Of a stretch of DNA of 38,448 bases, positions 5,682 through 13,238 are shown one piece after another. The stretch's first letter is position 1; every line of letters begins with the position of its first letter. Position numbers and translations under genes: made by a program. The notes under the pieces are model-generated. The model saw only the letters and a list, made by a program, of their open reading frames with translations, did not search any database and was not told where the DNA came from. This DNA comes from a bacterium BMS3Abin14 (lineage in GTDB: Bacteria; BMS3Abin14): contig BDTG01000038.1 of assembly GCA_002897695.1 (NCBI GenBank), positions 1 to 38,448 on the forward strand, written 5' to 3'.

Positions 5682-5716
5682 TTGACAGGGTCGCAAAAAG
5701 TCCATTCATGGCTTTT
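5682..5716. repeat. Dispersed hairpin repeat, copy C, in the hsp20 leader
   Basis: TTGACAGGGTCGCAAAAAGTC repeats the lead of copies A and B. AAAAGTC/GGCTTTT pairs with a wobble around CATTCAT. It lies 36 bases before the hsp20 start and, if the promoter at 5639 is right, within the transcribed leader. Confidence 0.65.
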
Positions 5717-5751
5717 CAAAAAGTCATCATTATTAATAAGGAGATTTGACG

Positions 5752-6189
5752 ATGGCTATTGCAAGGGAACCGTTCAAGGAATTGATGGCGCTGCATGATC
5801 GCATGAACCGTATTTTCCAGGGAGAGACCGGGCATGGGGACCTGGAAGAGGAATTCGAGTCCTCGATCTGGTCCCCCCCGGTGGATATTTACGAGACCCA
5901 GGACGATATTCTGGTAAATGTGGAGGTGCCGGGGGTCAAAAAGGATCGTATCTCGATAGAGGTCAAGGACGACGTCCTGGTGATACAGGGTGAGAGGCCC
6001 TTTGAAAAGGACATTGCCGGGGAACAGTACCACAGGATCGAGAGGTCCTACGGAAGGTTTCGAAGGTCCTTCGTCCTGAGCGTGCCGGTTCAGGTGGATG
6101 GGATAAAAGCGGCATATCAGGGTGGAATCCTTGAGATCACACTCCCCAAATTGGAAGCGGCCAAGCCGAGAAAGATAGAGATCGCCTGA
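5752..6189 (+). CDS. Small heat shock protein, Hsp20/alpha-crystallin family
   Basis: A cytoplasmic holdase that binds unfolding proteins and passes them to DnaK/DnaJ. The 145-residue product has a short N-terminal arm, the alpha-crystallin domain from about residue 38 ([20 protein letters not shown]) to 135, and the conserved ending GILEITLPK followed by a short tail. The ATG at 5752 has an AAGGAG site 9 bases upstream; a TTG six bases earlier is less likely. The gene leads a protein-quality-control cluster, two bases before dnaJ. A hairpin repeat lies in its leader, which may affect mRNA stability. Confidence 0.95.
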   Translation: MAIAREPFKELMALHDRMNRIFQGETGHGDLEEEFESSIWSPPVDIYETQDDILVNVEVPGVKKDRISIEVKDDVLVIQGERPFEKDIAGEQYHRIERSYGRFRRSFVLSVPVQVDGIKAAYQGGILEITLPKLEAAKPRKIEIA

Positions 6190-6191
6190 TA

Positions 6192-7295
6192 ATGAAGGAT
6201 TTCTATGATGTCCTCGGTGTGTCCAGATCCGCTTCTGATGAAGAGATTAAAAAAGCCTACCGGCGCTTGGCGCGCAAATACCACCCCGATGTAAATCCGG
6301 GCGACAAGAAGGCCGAGGCGAGATTCAAGGAGGTCAGTGAAGCCAACGCCGTTCTCAGCGATAAGGAAAAACGCGCGGAGTATGATCGGTTCGGTCACAC
6401 TGGCCCGGGCGCCGGACAGGGTGGCTTCGATGCTTCCAATTTTGGGTTTGGAACCGCCGGGGGGCCGGAATTTGATGGTAGCACAGGAGGTTTTCATGTT
6501 TATGAGGACCTTTTCGGCGATCTCCTGGGGCGGTCGCGAAAGTCCGGTCCCGTCAGGGGCGATGATCTGGGTTACTCTCTGAGGATTTCTTTCGGGGATG
6601 CCTTCAAGGGTACGGAAGTTCCCGTTTCCTTTTCCCATACAGCGGCCTGCGACAGGTGCCATGGGGATGGAAGCGAACCGGGTTCTTCCACCGTAACCTG
6701 TCCGCGCTGTGGTGGTACCGGACAGGAGAAGATCGCCCAAGGTCCTATTCAGTTCGCTCACGCCTGTTCCCAGTGCCACGGAACCGGCAGGATCATTGCC
6801 AAACCCTGCGTCAGGTGCGGGGGGAGCGGCAGCATGAGAAAACAGGAGAAGATCCGGGTAAAGATCCCGGCGGGTGTGGACACGGGGTCTAAAGTACGCG
6901 TGGCGGGCAAGGGAAATGCGGGAAGCATGGGCGCCCCCGCCGGTGATCTGTTTATCACCGTTGAGGTGGCCCCCCACAAATTCTTTCGAAGGGAAGGGGC
7001 GGACGTGTACCTGGACCTCCCTCTGAGCATACGCGAGGCAGCCGTGGGAGACCGTATATCCATTCCTCTACCGGATGGGACGACAACCCTGCTTACTGTC
7101 CCCGCCGGAACCCAGGGTGGGCAGAAATTGCGTCTCAAGGGGAAGGGGTTTTCCCGCCTGAAGGGCAAGGGCAGGGGCAACCTGTATGCAGTTATAAAAA
7201 TCAAGGTGCCCAAAGCGCCCAAAGGAAAGGCAGCGGACCTTATTAAAGAGCTTGACAAAGTTCTCGGTGTGGACCCTCGAAAAGGATTGTGGTAA
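6192..7295 (+). CDS. dnaJ: DnaJ-type co-chaperone
   Basis: DnaJ stimulates the ATPase of DnaK and delivers substrates. The 367-residue protein has a J domain with HPD at 31-33 and a Gly/Phe-rich region (about 70-110). A zinc domain has four knuckles: [24 protein letters not shown] and CVRCGGSG (about 153-213). The C-terminal substrate-binding domains follow. All four knuckles are present, so it is the full class I form rather than CbpA, although its neighbour is a CbpM-like gene. No dnaK or grpE is nearby, so this may be a second DnaJ used with the small heat shock protein. Confidence 0.93.
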   Translation: MKDFYDVLGVSRSASDEEIKKAYRRLARKYHPDVNPGDKKAEARFKEVSEANAVLSDKEKRAEYDRFGHTGPGAGQGGFDASNFGFGTAGGPEFDGSTGGFHVYEDLFGDLLGRSRKSGPVRGDDLGYSLRISFGDAFKGTEVPVSFSHTAACDRCHGDGSEPGSSTVTCPRCGGTGQEKIAQGPIQFAHACSQCHGTGRIIAKPCVRCGGSGSMRKQEKIRVKIPAGVDTGSKVRVAGKGNAGSMGAPAGDLFITVEVAPHKFFRREGADVYLDLPLSIREAAVGDRISIPLPDGTTTLLTVPAGTQGGQKLRLKGKGFSRLKGKGRGNLYAVIKIKVPKAPKGKAADLIKELDKVLGVDPRKGLW

Positions 7296-7299
7296 GATC

Positions 7300-7698
7300 A
7301 TGAACGACAGGAAAGATATACTCACTCTACCGGAAACCTGCCGACGTCTGGGGATTCTCCCAGCTGACCTGGAGGCCATCGAAAGTGAGGGCCTCATCGT
7401 TCTGGAGCGCGTCCAGGGCGAGTGGGTAATAAGCCTTGAGCAGTTTGAGCGTTTGGAGATGGTCCTCAGGTTGGAGCGTGACCTTGAGATCAACCTTGCC
7501 GGCATTGATGTTATCCTGGACATGAGGGACAGGATGGATCAGATGCGGCGGGAGGTCGACCAGATCCTGGATTTTATCAGGAAACAGGTCTCCAGTGATC
7601 TTCGGGAGTTCCTGGGCGAGGATAATTTCCCCATGGCGTTGGGACCGGGGGAGCGGTTTATGGCCATGGGGAGGAGGGGCAAAAAAGAGGAGGTATAA
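7300..7698 (+). CDS. CbpM-like chaperone modulator, MerR-type helix-turn-helix
   Basis: CbpM proteins bind the J domain of their partner and tune its activity. This 132-residue protein has a MerR-like N-terminal fold (ILTLPETCRRLGILPADLEA) followed by WVISLEQFERL. A long helix with DMRDRMDQMRREVDQILDF follows, as in CbpM. It starts 4 bases after the dnaJ stop, the usual dnaJ/cbpA-cbpM arrangement. The Met- and Gly-rich tail is species-specific. A role as a transcription factor (HspR-like) is an alternative, since the HTH is recognisable. Confidence 0.75.
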   Translation: MNDRKDILTLPETCRRLGILPADLEAIESEGLIVLERVQGEWVISLEQFERLEMVLRLERDLEINLAGIDVILDMRDRMDQMRREVDQILDFIRKQVSSDLREFLGEDNFPMALGPGERFMAMGRRGKKEEV

Positions 7699-7706
7699 AC
7701 AAGACA

Positions 7707-8558
7707 ATGAAAAACGCGGCTAAAACAGCACTGCTCCTGGGTGCGATGACCGGTCTTCTCATGGTGCTGGGCGCCATGTTCGGGGGACGATCGGGAATGA
7801 TCTTCGCATTCGGGTTTGCCGTCGTACTGAACTTCGGCAGCTACTGGTTTTCCGATCGTATCGTCCTGCGCCTTTACAAGGCCAAGCCGGTTACGGAAGC
7901 GGAGGATCCCACCCTTTACTCCATCGTCAGAAACCTTTCCACCCGGGCGGGACTTCCCATGCCCCGGGTCTATCATGTCCCTAGCCCTTCGCCCAATGCG
8001 TTTGCCACGGGGCGGAATCCGGAGCATGCTGTTGTGGCAGTGACGGACGGTATCCGGCAGCTCCTTTCCGATGAGGAACTGGCTGGGGTAATCGGACATG
8101 AACTGGCCCATGTAGGCCATCGTGATATTCTCATATCATCCATGGCGGCGACACTGGCCGGCGCTATAATGTTGCTTGCCAACATGGCGCGCTGGGCCTT
8201 CTTCCTCGGAAGAGGAGGGGATGAGGACAGCAATCCCGCCGCCCTTTTTGCCACCGCCATCCTGGCGCCCGTGGCGGCCCTCCTTATACAGATGGCCATC
8301 TCACGGTCGAGGGAGTTTCAGGCGGATGAGACGGGCGCCCGGATCAACGGCAACCCCCTGGCCCTGGCATCGGCGCTGGAGAAGCTCTCAATGGCCTCCA
8401 AAAGCATCCCCCTGCCCACCAGGCCGGAGACCTCCCACATGTTTATAGTCAAGCCGTTTTCAGGCAGGGGAATGATGGGTCTTTTCTCGACACATCCACC
8501 GGTTGAAAAACGGATTGAGCGCCTCAGAACCCTGGCAAGGAGCCACAGGGTAACGTAA
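7707..8558 (+). CDS. htpX: Membrane zinc metalloprotease HtpX (M48)
   Basis: HtpX degrades damaged inner-membrane proteins with its active site on the cytoplasmic side. The 283-residue product has two N-terminal membrane spans (about 7-27 and 29-45), the zinc motif HELAH at 131-135, two more hydrophobic segments (about 144-165 and 178-196), and the third zinc ligand Glu203 in SREFQADETG. Length and order match the family. It starts 8 bases after cbpM and shares its transcript, which fits an envelope and heat stress unit. Confidence 0.95.
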   Translation: MKNAAKTALLLGAMTGLLMVLGAMFGGRSGMIFAFGFAVVLNFGSYWFSDRIVLRLYKAKPVTEAEDPTLYSIVRNLSTRAGLPMPRVYHVPSPSPNAFATGRNPEHAVVAVTDGIRQLLSDEELAGVIGHELAHVGHRDILISSMAATLAGAIMLLANMARWAFFLGRGGDEDSNPAALFATAILAPVAALLIQMAISRSREFQADETGARINGNPLALASALEKLSMASKSIPLPTRPETSHMFIVKPFSGRGMMGLFSTHPPVEKRIERLRTLARSHRVT

Positions 8559-8608
8559 ATGGACAAACATCCGAGGGGAGAGGAAATAGAAAGTGGAGGA
8601 TTGGAACG

Positions 8609-10102
8609 ATGAGAAAAATGTTCCGGCGAGCAACGTTGGGCCTGGTTGCGGTTGTGTTCCTGGTAATGGGCCTGATATTGGCATCCCAGCTCTCCCTGAC
8701 CCCGTCCACCCAGGCGGGACGAAGCGATTTCTGGACCGATGGAACAACCAGACCGTCCGGGGACCGTCCCGGTTCCTTTGCGGATATGGCCGCACAACAG
8801 GGCCCGGCGGTTGTCAATATCAGCACCGCGAAAATCATTAAATCCAACGGCAGCCAGATGCAGGGCCCCTCCGGGCAGAACAACCCCTTCCGTGATTTTT
8901 TCGGGGATGAGTTCTTCAAACGGTTTTTTCAAGGGCCAAAGGGACAGCAGTTCAAAAAGAGGGCGCTGGGATCCGGTTTCGTTATAACGAAAGACGGCTA
9001 TATCATCACCAACGACCACGTGGTTGACGGTGCAGACGAGATCGTTGTCATCCTCGCGGAAGGGGATGAATATCCGGCCAAGATCATCGGCAAGGACAAG
9101 AAGACCGACATAGCCCTTATCAAGATCGAACCGAAGAAGGACCTTGCCATATGCCGCCTGGGCAATTCCGATGCCATGAGGGTGGGTGACTGGGTCGTCG
9201 CCATAGGCAACCCCTTCGGATTGGGGCACACGGTGACGGCGGGCATTATCAGCGCCAAGGGGCGCGAGCTGGGCGCCGGGCCCTATGACGATTTCATTCA
9301 GACCGATGCTGCTATAAACCCCGGCAACAGCGGCGGACCACTTTTCGATACCGCCGGAAATGTTATCGGGATAAACTCCGCCATCTACACTAGAAGCGGC
9401 GGTAATCAGGGTATCGGGTTTGCCATCCCCATTAACCTGGCCAAGAGTATTGTCTCTCAGCTCAAGGACAACGGTCAGGTCACCCGTGCATGGTTGGGTG
9501 TCCTCATCCAACATATATCCCCCGAAATTCAAAAGGGCCTGGACCTTAAGTCCCGGAAAGGCGCCCTTGTAGCCGATGTTGTAAAGAACGGGCCGGCGGA
9601 TAAGGCCGGAATAGAGCGGGGTGATGTGATTGTCCGTTTCGACGGGCAGGCGGTTGAAAGCCAGCACGAGCTCCCCACCATGGTGGCCTACCTTCCCGTC
9701 GGCAGGAAGGTGGAGGTAATTGCTCTGCGGCAAGGCAAAAAGATGACCTTCCACGTGAAGCTCGAGGAGATGAAACCCGAGGGTAAAAACATTGTAACAG
9801 GGAAATCGGACGAATCAATCCAGACTGACCTCGGCCTTACCGTTCAAAACGTCACCTCTGACATTGCCGGTGAGCTGGGCCTCAAGGAAACAAAGGGTGT
9901 TGTAATTACAGCCGTCGAGTCCGGGAGCATGGCCCAGGATGCGGGTCTCCGAAGGGGCGACGTGATCCTGGAGTTCAACCGGAAACAGGTCGAGAATGTC
10001 GAGGGGTTGAACAGCCTCATTGCAAAGGCAAAAGATAAGAATTCTGCCCTGTTCCTGATCAACCGTGCCGGGAGGACGATCTTTATCGCTCTCAAAAAAT
10101 AG
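8609..10102 (+). CDS. DegP/HtrA periplasmic serine endoprotease (Do family)
   Basis: A periplasmic ATP-independent protease and chaperone for misfolded envelope proteins. The 497-residue protein has an N-terminal signal or anchor (about 7-28). The trypsin-like domain carries the triad His137 (TNDHVVDG), Asp167 (KKTDIALIK) and Ser241 (NPGNSGGPL). Two PDZ domains follow, at about 290-380 and 410-490. A Phe-rich loop (RDFFGDEFFKRFF) near 95-107 is the LA-loop region of DegP/DegQ. It follows htpX by 50 bases and ends the cluster before a strong terminator. degP, degQ and mucD cannot be told apart here. Confidence 0.93.
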   Translation: MRKMFRRATLGLVAVVFLVMGLILASQLSLTPSTQAGRSDFWTDGTTRPSGDRPGSFADMAAQQGPAVVNISTAKIIKSNGSQMQGPSGQNNPFRDFFGDEFFKRFFQGPKGQQFKKRALGSGFVITKDGYIITNDHVVDGADEIVVILAEGDEYPAKIIGKDKKTDIALIKIEPKKDLAICRLGNSDAMRVGDWVVAIGNPFGLGHTVTAGIISAKGRELGAGPYDDFIQTDAAINPGNSGGPLFDTAGNVIGINSAIYTRSGGNQGIGFAIPINLAKSIVSQLKDNGQVTRAWLGVLIQHISPEIQKGLDLKSRKGALVADVVKNGPADKAGIERGDVIVRFDGQAVESQHELPTMVAYLPVGRKVEVIALRQGKKMTFHVKLEEMKPEGKNIVTGKSDESIQTDLGLTVQNVTSDIAGELGLKETKGVVITAVESGSMAQDAGLRRGDVILEFNRKQVENVEGLNSLIAKAKDKNSALFLINRAGRTIFIALKK

Positions 10103-10137
10103 CCGGCATCCGGGGAACCGGAAATACCATTCGTCAA

Positions 10138-10165
10138 GGGGCTCCTCCCGGAGCCCCTGTTTTTT
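10138..10165 (+). terminator. Intrinsic terminator after degP-like gene
   Basis: GGGGCTCC (10138-10145) and GGAGCCCC (10150-10157) form a perfect 8-pair stem with a 4-base loop, followed by TGTTTTTT. It closes the hsp20-degP cluster. Confidence 0.9.
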
Positions 10166-10237
10166 ACTCAATTCCCACTCCGTGTTCTGCGAGAGACATA
10201 TCGCTTTTGTGCCTTACGGTCTAAAACTTTTCCCCCT

Positions 10238-10266
10238 TTGACCTCCCTGCCCTGATACCGTACTAT
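10238..10266 (+). promoter_or_regulatory. Sigma70-type promoter for the cyclase-tol unit
   Basis: TTGACC (10238-10243) and TACTAT (10261-10266) are separated by exactly 17 bases, 57 bases before the next gene start. It lies just downstream of the terminator, where a new transcription unit is expected. Confidence 0.65.
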
Positions 10267-10322
10267 GTGCGGGTCCAAAGGGATTTTAACCCTGTCCGTT
10301 TTTTTCAAAAGGGGGAGCGGTC

Positions 10323-10958
10323 ATGAAAAACAGACGGATCTACGATATTTCCATGGGCGTAAGAGAGGGCATGATTACCTGGCCCGGAGATGCGCCGGTG
10401 AAGGTCCAGAGGGTCAAGTCCATGAGCCGGGGCGATCGGCTGAACCTGAGCAGGTTGGAGATGAGCGCCCACACCGGGACCCACATGGACGCGCCGATTC
10501 ATTTTGTCGATGGGGCGGGCGGCATTGATACTATCTCACCAACGTTGATGATTGGCCCTGCGCTGGTGGTGGAGATGCCGGGGGTAAAAATGATCGGCGA
10601 GAATGACCTGAAAAACGCCCACATCCCGCCTGGCGTTCACAGGCTTATCCTGAAGACGGACAATGTGGACCTTTTGGGTAAATCCGTGTTTAATGAGTCG
10701 TACTCCTGCATCGCACCCGATGGCGCCAGGTCCCTTGTGGACATGGGTGTCCGGCTCATCGGCGTCGATTACCTGTCGGTGGCTGAATTCGGCAGGGGTG
10801 ACGAAGTACACCGAATCTTTCTCACCCAGGGGGTGGTGATCGTGGAGGGGCTGGACCTGCGAGGGGTTCCCGCCGGTATGTATCACATGGTTGCGCTGCC
10901 CGTCAAAATTTCCGGCGCCGACGGCGCTCCGGCGAGGGTTGTGCTGTTTAGCCAATAG
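10323..10958 (+). CDS. Cyclase-family metal-dependent hydrolase (kynurenine formamidase-like)
   Basis: Members of this family (KynB and relatives) hydrolyse amides or lactones with a metal bound by a His-rich motif. The 211-residue product has the signature SAHTGTHMDAPIHF, giving His50, His54, Asp56 and His60. The usual family features WPGD near the N-terminus and IGVDYLSV later are also present. A GGGGGAG site precedes the ATG. It heads the tol genes by only 6 bases, which is not a known functional pairing. Kynurenine formamidase is possible, but no other tryptophan-degradation gene is nearby, so the substrate is left open. Confidence 0.88.
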   Translation: MKNRRIYDISMGVREGMITWPGDAPVKVQRVKSMSRGDRLNLSRLEMSAHTGTHMDAPIHFVDGAGGIDTISPTLMIGPALVVEMPGVKMIGENDLKNAHIPPGVHRLILKTDNVDLLGKSVFNESYSCIAPDGARSLVDMGVRLIGVDYLSVAEFGRGDEVHRIFLTQGVVIVEGLDLRGVPAGMYHMVALPVKISGADGAPARVVLFSQ

Positions 10959-10964
10959 GTAATA

Positions 10965-11735
10965 ATGGAGGTTCTGAATTTGACAAACTTTTTTCTAATG
11001 ACACCCTTGCTGCTCTCCCAACCGGGCCGGGAGGTCCAATTCGGCGTATTAGGTATGGTCCTGAGGGCGGGTTGGATGGTCAGGGGGGTTCTCCTGATCC
11101 TCCTCTTCATGTCGGTGATGACCTGGGCGATTGTCTTTTACAAGTTGCGGATGTTCAGGCGCGCCCAGGTGGAGGACAGGAGATTCAACCAGCTTTTTCT
11201 ACGGCAGCAGCGGCTCAGTGTTATCCACGATGCGGCGGAAGGGTTGGATTTCTCCCCTGTAGCTTCCATCTTCAGGGCAGGTTACATTGAGCTGATAAGG
11301 GTTTCCAAACGCCGGTCTGAAAATCCTGCAGCCTTTTCCGATGACCCTTCGGCAATTTCCACGGAAGTGTTCGGAATTGAGAACATATCCCGGGCAATGT
11401 CCAAGTCCTCGGAGACGGAACTGACCCGGCTGGAGAAGGCGTTGCCCTTCCTGGCCACAACCGGTGGAACCGCTCCCTTCATCGGTCTCTTTGGGACAGT
11501 ATGGGGGATCATGACCGCCTTCAGGGAAATAGGGCTTGTGGGCAGCGCCAGCCTGATCTCCGTAGCGCCGGGGATCTCGGAGGCGCTCGTGGCGACCGCC
11601 GCCGGCCTTGCCGCCGCCATCCCGGCAGTCGTCGGGTATAATTATTTCATCCAGCGGATCCGTATTATGGACAATGACATGAAGACCTTCACCGCTGAAT
11701 TCCTTAATATCGTGGAGAGGCATTTCAGGAGATAG
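10965..11735 (+). CDS. tolQ: TolQ / MotA-TolQ-ExbB proton channel protein
   Basis: TolQ with TolR forms the proton-driven inner-membrane motor of the Tol-Pal system, which constricts the outer membrane at division. The product, about 256 residues, has one N-terminal span (about 37-58, GVLLILLFMSVMTWAIVFYK). A long cytoplasmic loop follows, then two more spans (ATTGGTAPFIGLFGTVWGIM and LVATAAGLAAAIPAVVGYN). These last two carry the conserved Gly/Thr pattern of the channel. The first ATG (10965) has no good ribosome site. A TTG at 10980 lies 8 bases after GGAGG and may be the real start. tolR follows. Confidence 0.92.
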   Translation: MEVLNLTNFFLMTPLLLSQPGREVQFGVLGMVLRAGWMVRGVLLILLFMSVMTWAIVFYKLRMFRRAQVEDRRFNQLFLRQQRLSVIHDAAEGLDFSPVASIFRAGYIELIRVSKRRSENPAAFSDDPSAISTEVFGIENISRAMSKSSETELTRLEKALPFLATTGGTAPFIGLFGTVWGIMTAFREIGLVGSASLISVAPGISEALVATAAGLAAAIPAVVGYNYFIQRIRIMDNDMKTFTAEFLNIVERHFRR

Positions 11736-11799
11736 AATCAATGATTTTCCAGAAAGTCCTTGCAGGTGAGGGTCTGCCACGGACACCCATCGATATTCT

Positions 11800-11833
11800 C
11801 CCTCTCCCCCTGGGAGAGGGCCGGGGTGAGGGC
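11800..11833. repeat. REP-like palindrome in the tolQ-tolR gap
   Basis: CCCTCTCCC (11800-11808) pairs with GGGAGAGGG (11812-11820) around three bases, followed by CCGGGGTGAGGG. This C/G-rich palindrome with the GGGGTGAGGG tail is of a kind scattered between genes in many bacterial genomes. It makes this junction 150 bases, unlike the compact rest of the operon. Confidence 0.7.
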
Positions 11834-11885
11834 AATAGCACACGTGCATTCATGAGGAATCTTTCAGCAGAAAGAGGAAGCGGGA

Positions 11886-12296
11886 ATGGCCCTTAGCAAT
11901 GGTTCGGACCGCAGACTGATGTCGGAGATCAACGTCACTCCCCTCGTAGATGTGATGCTGGTCCTGTTGATAGTTTTCATGGTTACAGCGCCCATGCTCC
12001 AGTCGGGTATCAATGTCCAATTGCCGACTGCCGGGACGGCGCCCCTCGATAAGGGGGAGAAGGCGGTGACCATCACCGTGGACAGAGATGGCATGATCCA
12101 TCTTAACCGGCACGCCTTCACCATTAAACAGTTTCGGCTCAGAGCGCCCACCCTTCTTTCCGAATTGGGGGGCAGGCCTGTTTACATCAGAGGGGATTCC
12201 AGAATCTCGTACGGAACGATCATCTCGGCCATGGCGGCCCTCAAGGCCGCAGGCGTAGAAAGGGTCGGGCTGGTAACCGAGCCCCTGCGGGATTGA
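11886..12296 (+). CDS. tolR: TolR / ExbD biopolymer transport protein
   Basis: Partner of TolQ in the proton-driven motor. The 136-residue protein has a short cytoplasmic start (RRLMSEINVTPLVDVMLVLL) with the invariant Asp of the single membrane span (about 17-38). A periplasmic domain with VTITVDRDGMIHLNR and a C-terminal IRGDSRISYGTIISAMAALK follows. All family landmarks are present. The start ATG follows the TCAGCAGAAAGAGGAAGCGG region, so the ribosome site is modest. The stop overlaps the TTG start of the next gene (TTGA). Confidence 0.93.
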   Translation: MALSNGSDRRLMSEINVTPLVDVMLVLLIVFMVTAPMLQSGINVQLPTAGTAPLDKGEKAVTITVDRDGMIHLNRHAFTIKQFRLRAPTLLSELGGRPVYIRGDSRISYGTIISAMAALKAAGVERVGLVTEPLRD

Positions 12297-13168
12297 GTTA
12301 TGGGAGTACAGTCCTGAACACCGCCTTTTTTATTTCCCAGGATGACATTTCCCGACACACCCTGCATGATCCGGTGTTCAGGAAGTTTTTCATCCTTTCC
12401 CTTTCGGCGCACGCCCTTCTCGTGCTTCTGGCCGGCACGGCCATTCTTTTCCGGGCGCCGGTCAAATCCTATGCCCCCGCCTATACTGTGGATCTCGTGA
12501 CTTTGTCACCTTCCTCCGCCGGTAAAGGAGTTAAGGCCAAGGTCATCGCACCTGTTGTCAGTAAACACCAGCCGGCGGTAAAATCGAAGACCGTCCATCT
12601 TCCATCCAGGCCTGAAAAAACCGTGGAGAAGAACTTGCCCACGGTTATTAGACCCCCCCAGCCTACTTCTGGTGACGAGACTGCACGAATGGAGCGGCAA
12701 AAAAATATCAAAAATCTTGAGGAGAAGGCAGCCCGTCTGTATGAGTCGTTCAGGGCCGATGAAACGGCAAAAAGCCCCACTCCGTCTTCTGGGGAAAAAA
12801 AGGGCCGGCCGGCCTCCTCCGTCGGGGGAGCAGCGGCCGGAGGTCCCCCTGTTGTGGGGACAGGTGGAGGGTCTGCGGATCTTCGCTTTAAGGCCTATTA
12901 CGACAGGATATGGGGCAAGATCAGAGCTGGATGGGCTGTCCCCAATGAGGCAGCCGCGAGGGAAAATCATCTTCTGACCGTAGTTGGAATACGAATTTCC
13001 GCTACGGGCATCATCGAATCCATGAAGGTCGAAAGGGAGTCCGGTAATATCTACTACGATCAGTACGCCTTGAGGGCCATCAGTAAAGCAAGCCCCCTGC
13101 CGCCACTGCCGGAGGGTCTCGGGAAAGAGTCGCTGGAGGTAGGAATTAACTTCCGGGTCACCGAATAG
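12293..13168 (+). CDS. tolA: TolA/TonB-like energy-transducing protein
   Basis: TolA spans the periplasm and links TolQR to TolB and Pal. The 291-residue product has a membrane segment at about 36-55 (FFILSLSAHALLVLLAGTAI). A Pro/Lys-rich and then charged helical middle (ERQKNIKNLEEKAARLYESF) follows, then a Gly-rich linker. The C-terminal TonB/TolA-type domain runs from about 200 (AYYDRIWGKIRAGWAVPN) to the end (ISATGIIESMKVERESGN). The first in-frame start is a TTG overlapping the tolR stop. The middle is shorter than in enterobacterial TolA. Position between tolR and tolB supports TolA over TonB. Confidence 0.85.
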   Translation: MSYGSTVLNTAFFISQDDISRHTLHDPVFRKFFILSLSAHALLVLLAGTAILFRAPVKSYAPAYTVDLVTLSPSSAGKGVKAKVIAPVVSKHQPAVKSKTVHLPSRPEKTVEKNLPTVIRPPQPTSGDETARMERQKNIKNLEEKAARLYESFRADETAKSPTPSSGEKKGRPASSVGGAAAGGPPVVGTGGGSADLRFKAYYDRIWGKIRAGWAVPNEAAARENHLLTVVGIRISATGIIESMKVERESGNIYYDQYALRAISKASPLPPLPEGLGKESLEVGINFRVTE

Positions 13169-13188
13169 CCCAGCCGGATTTTTCACGT

Positions 13189-13213
13189 ATGGACTTTTTA
13201 CGACCTTACTAAT
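13189..13213. repeat. Dispersed repeat, half copy D, before tolB
   Basis: ATGGACTTTTTACGACC is the reverse complement of the lead of copies A-C with one change. It lies between the tolA stop and the tolB start; the matching arm is absent here, so it does not form the full hairpin. Confidence 0.6.
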
Positions 13214-13238
13214 AATGCAATGTGAAGGGAAAACATCT

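Larger units (their letters stand above)
5193..5751. other. Repeat-rich intergenic region between tRNA-Gln and hsp20
   Basis: No convincing gene is seen in these roughly 560 bases. The first 200 are dominated by inverted repeats, listed separately (5207-5233, 5238-5268, 5281-5297, 5293-5336, 5369-5391). The middle (5400-5640) is unstructured with short near-repeats such as TCTGGAC twice near 5576-5590. The end holds another hairpin copy and the hsp20 promoter and leader. Confidence 0.7.

Noticed and set aside
6117-6977. 286-codon minus-strand frame opposite dnaJ
   Set aside because: dnaJ is unambiguous on the plus strand, and the antisense translation lacks any domain pattern.
8318-9754. Long open frame on the minus strand opposite htpX and the degP-like gene
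   Set aside because: The plus strand encodes clear HtpX and DegP/HtrA motifs, and the antisense product has no recognisable domain. Long antisense frames are common in GC-rich genes.
11741-11884. 48-codon frame between tolQ and tolR
   Set aside because: Much of it is the translated REP-like palindrome (PLPLGEGRGEG), with no ribosome site or conserved feature.
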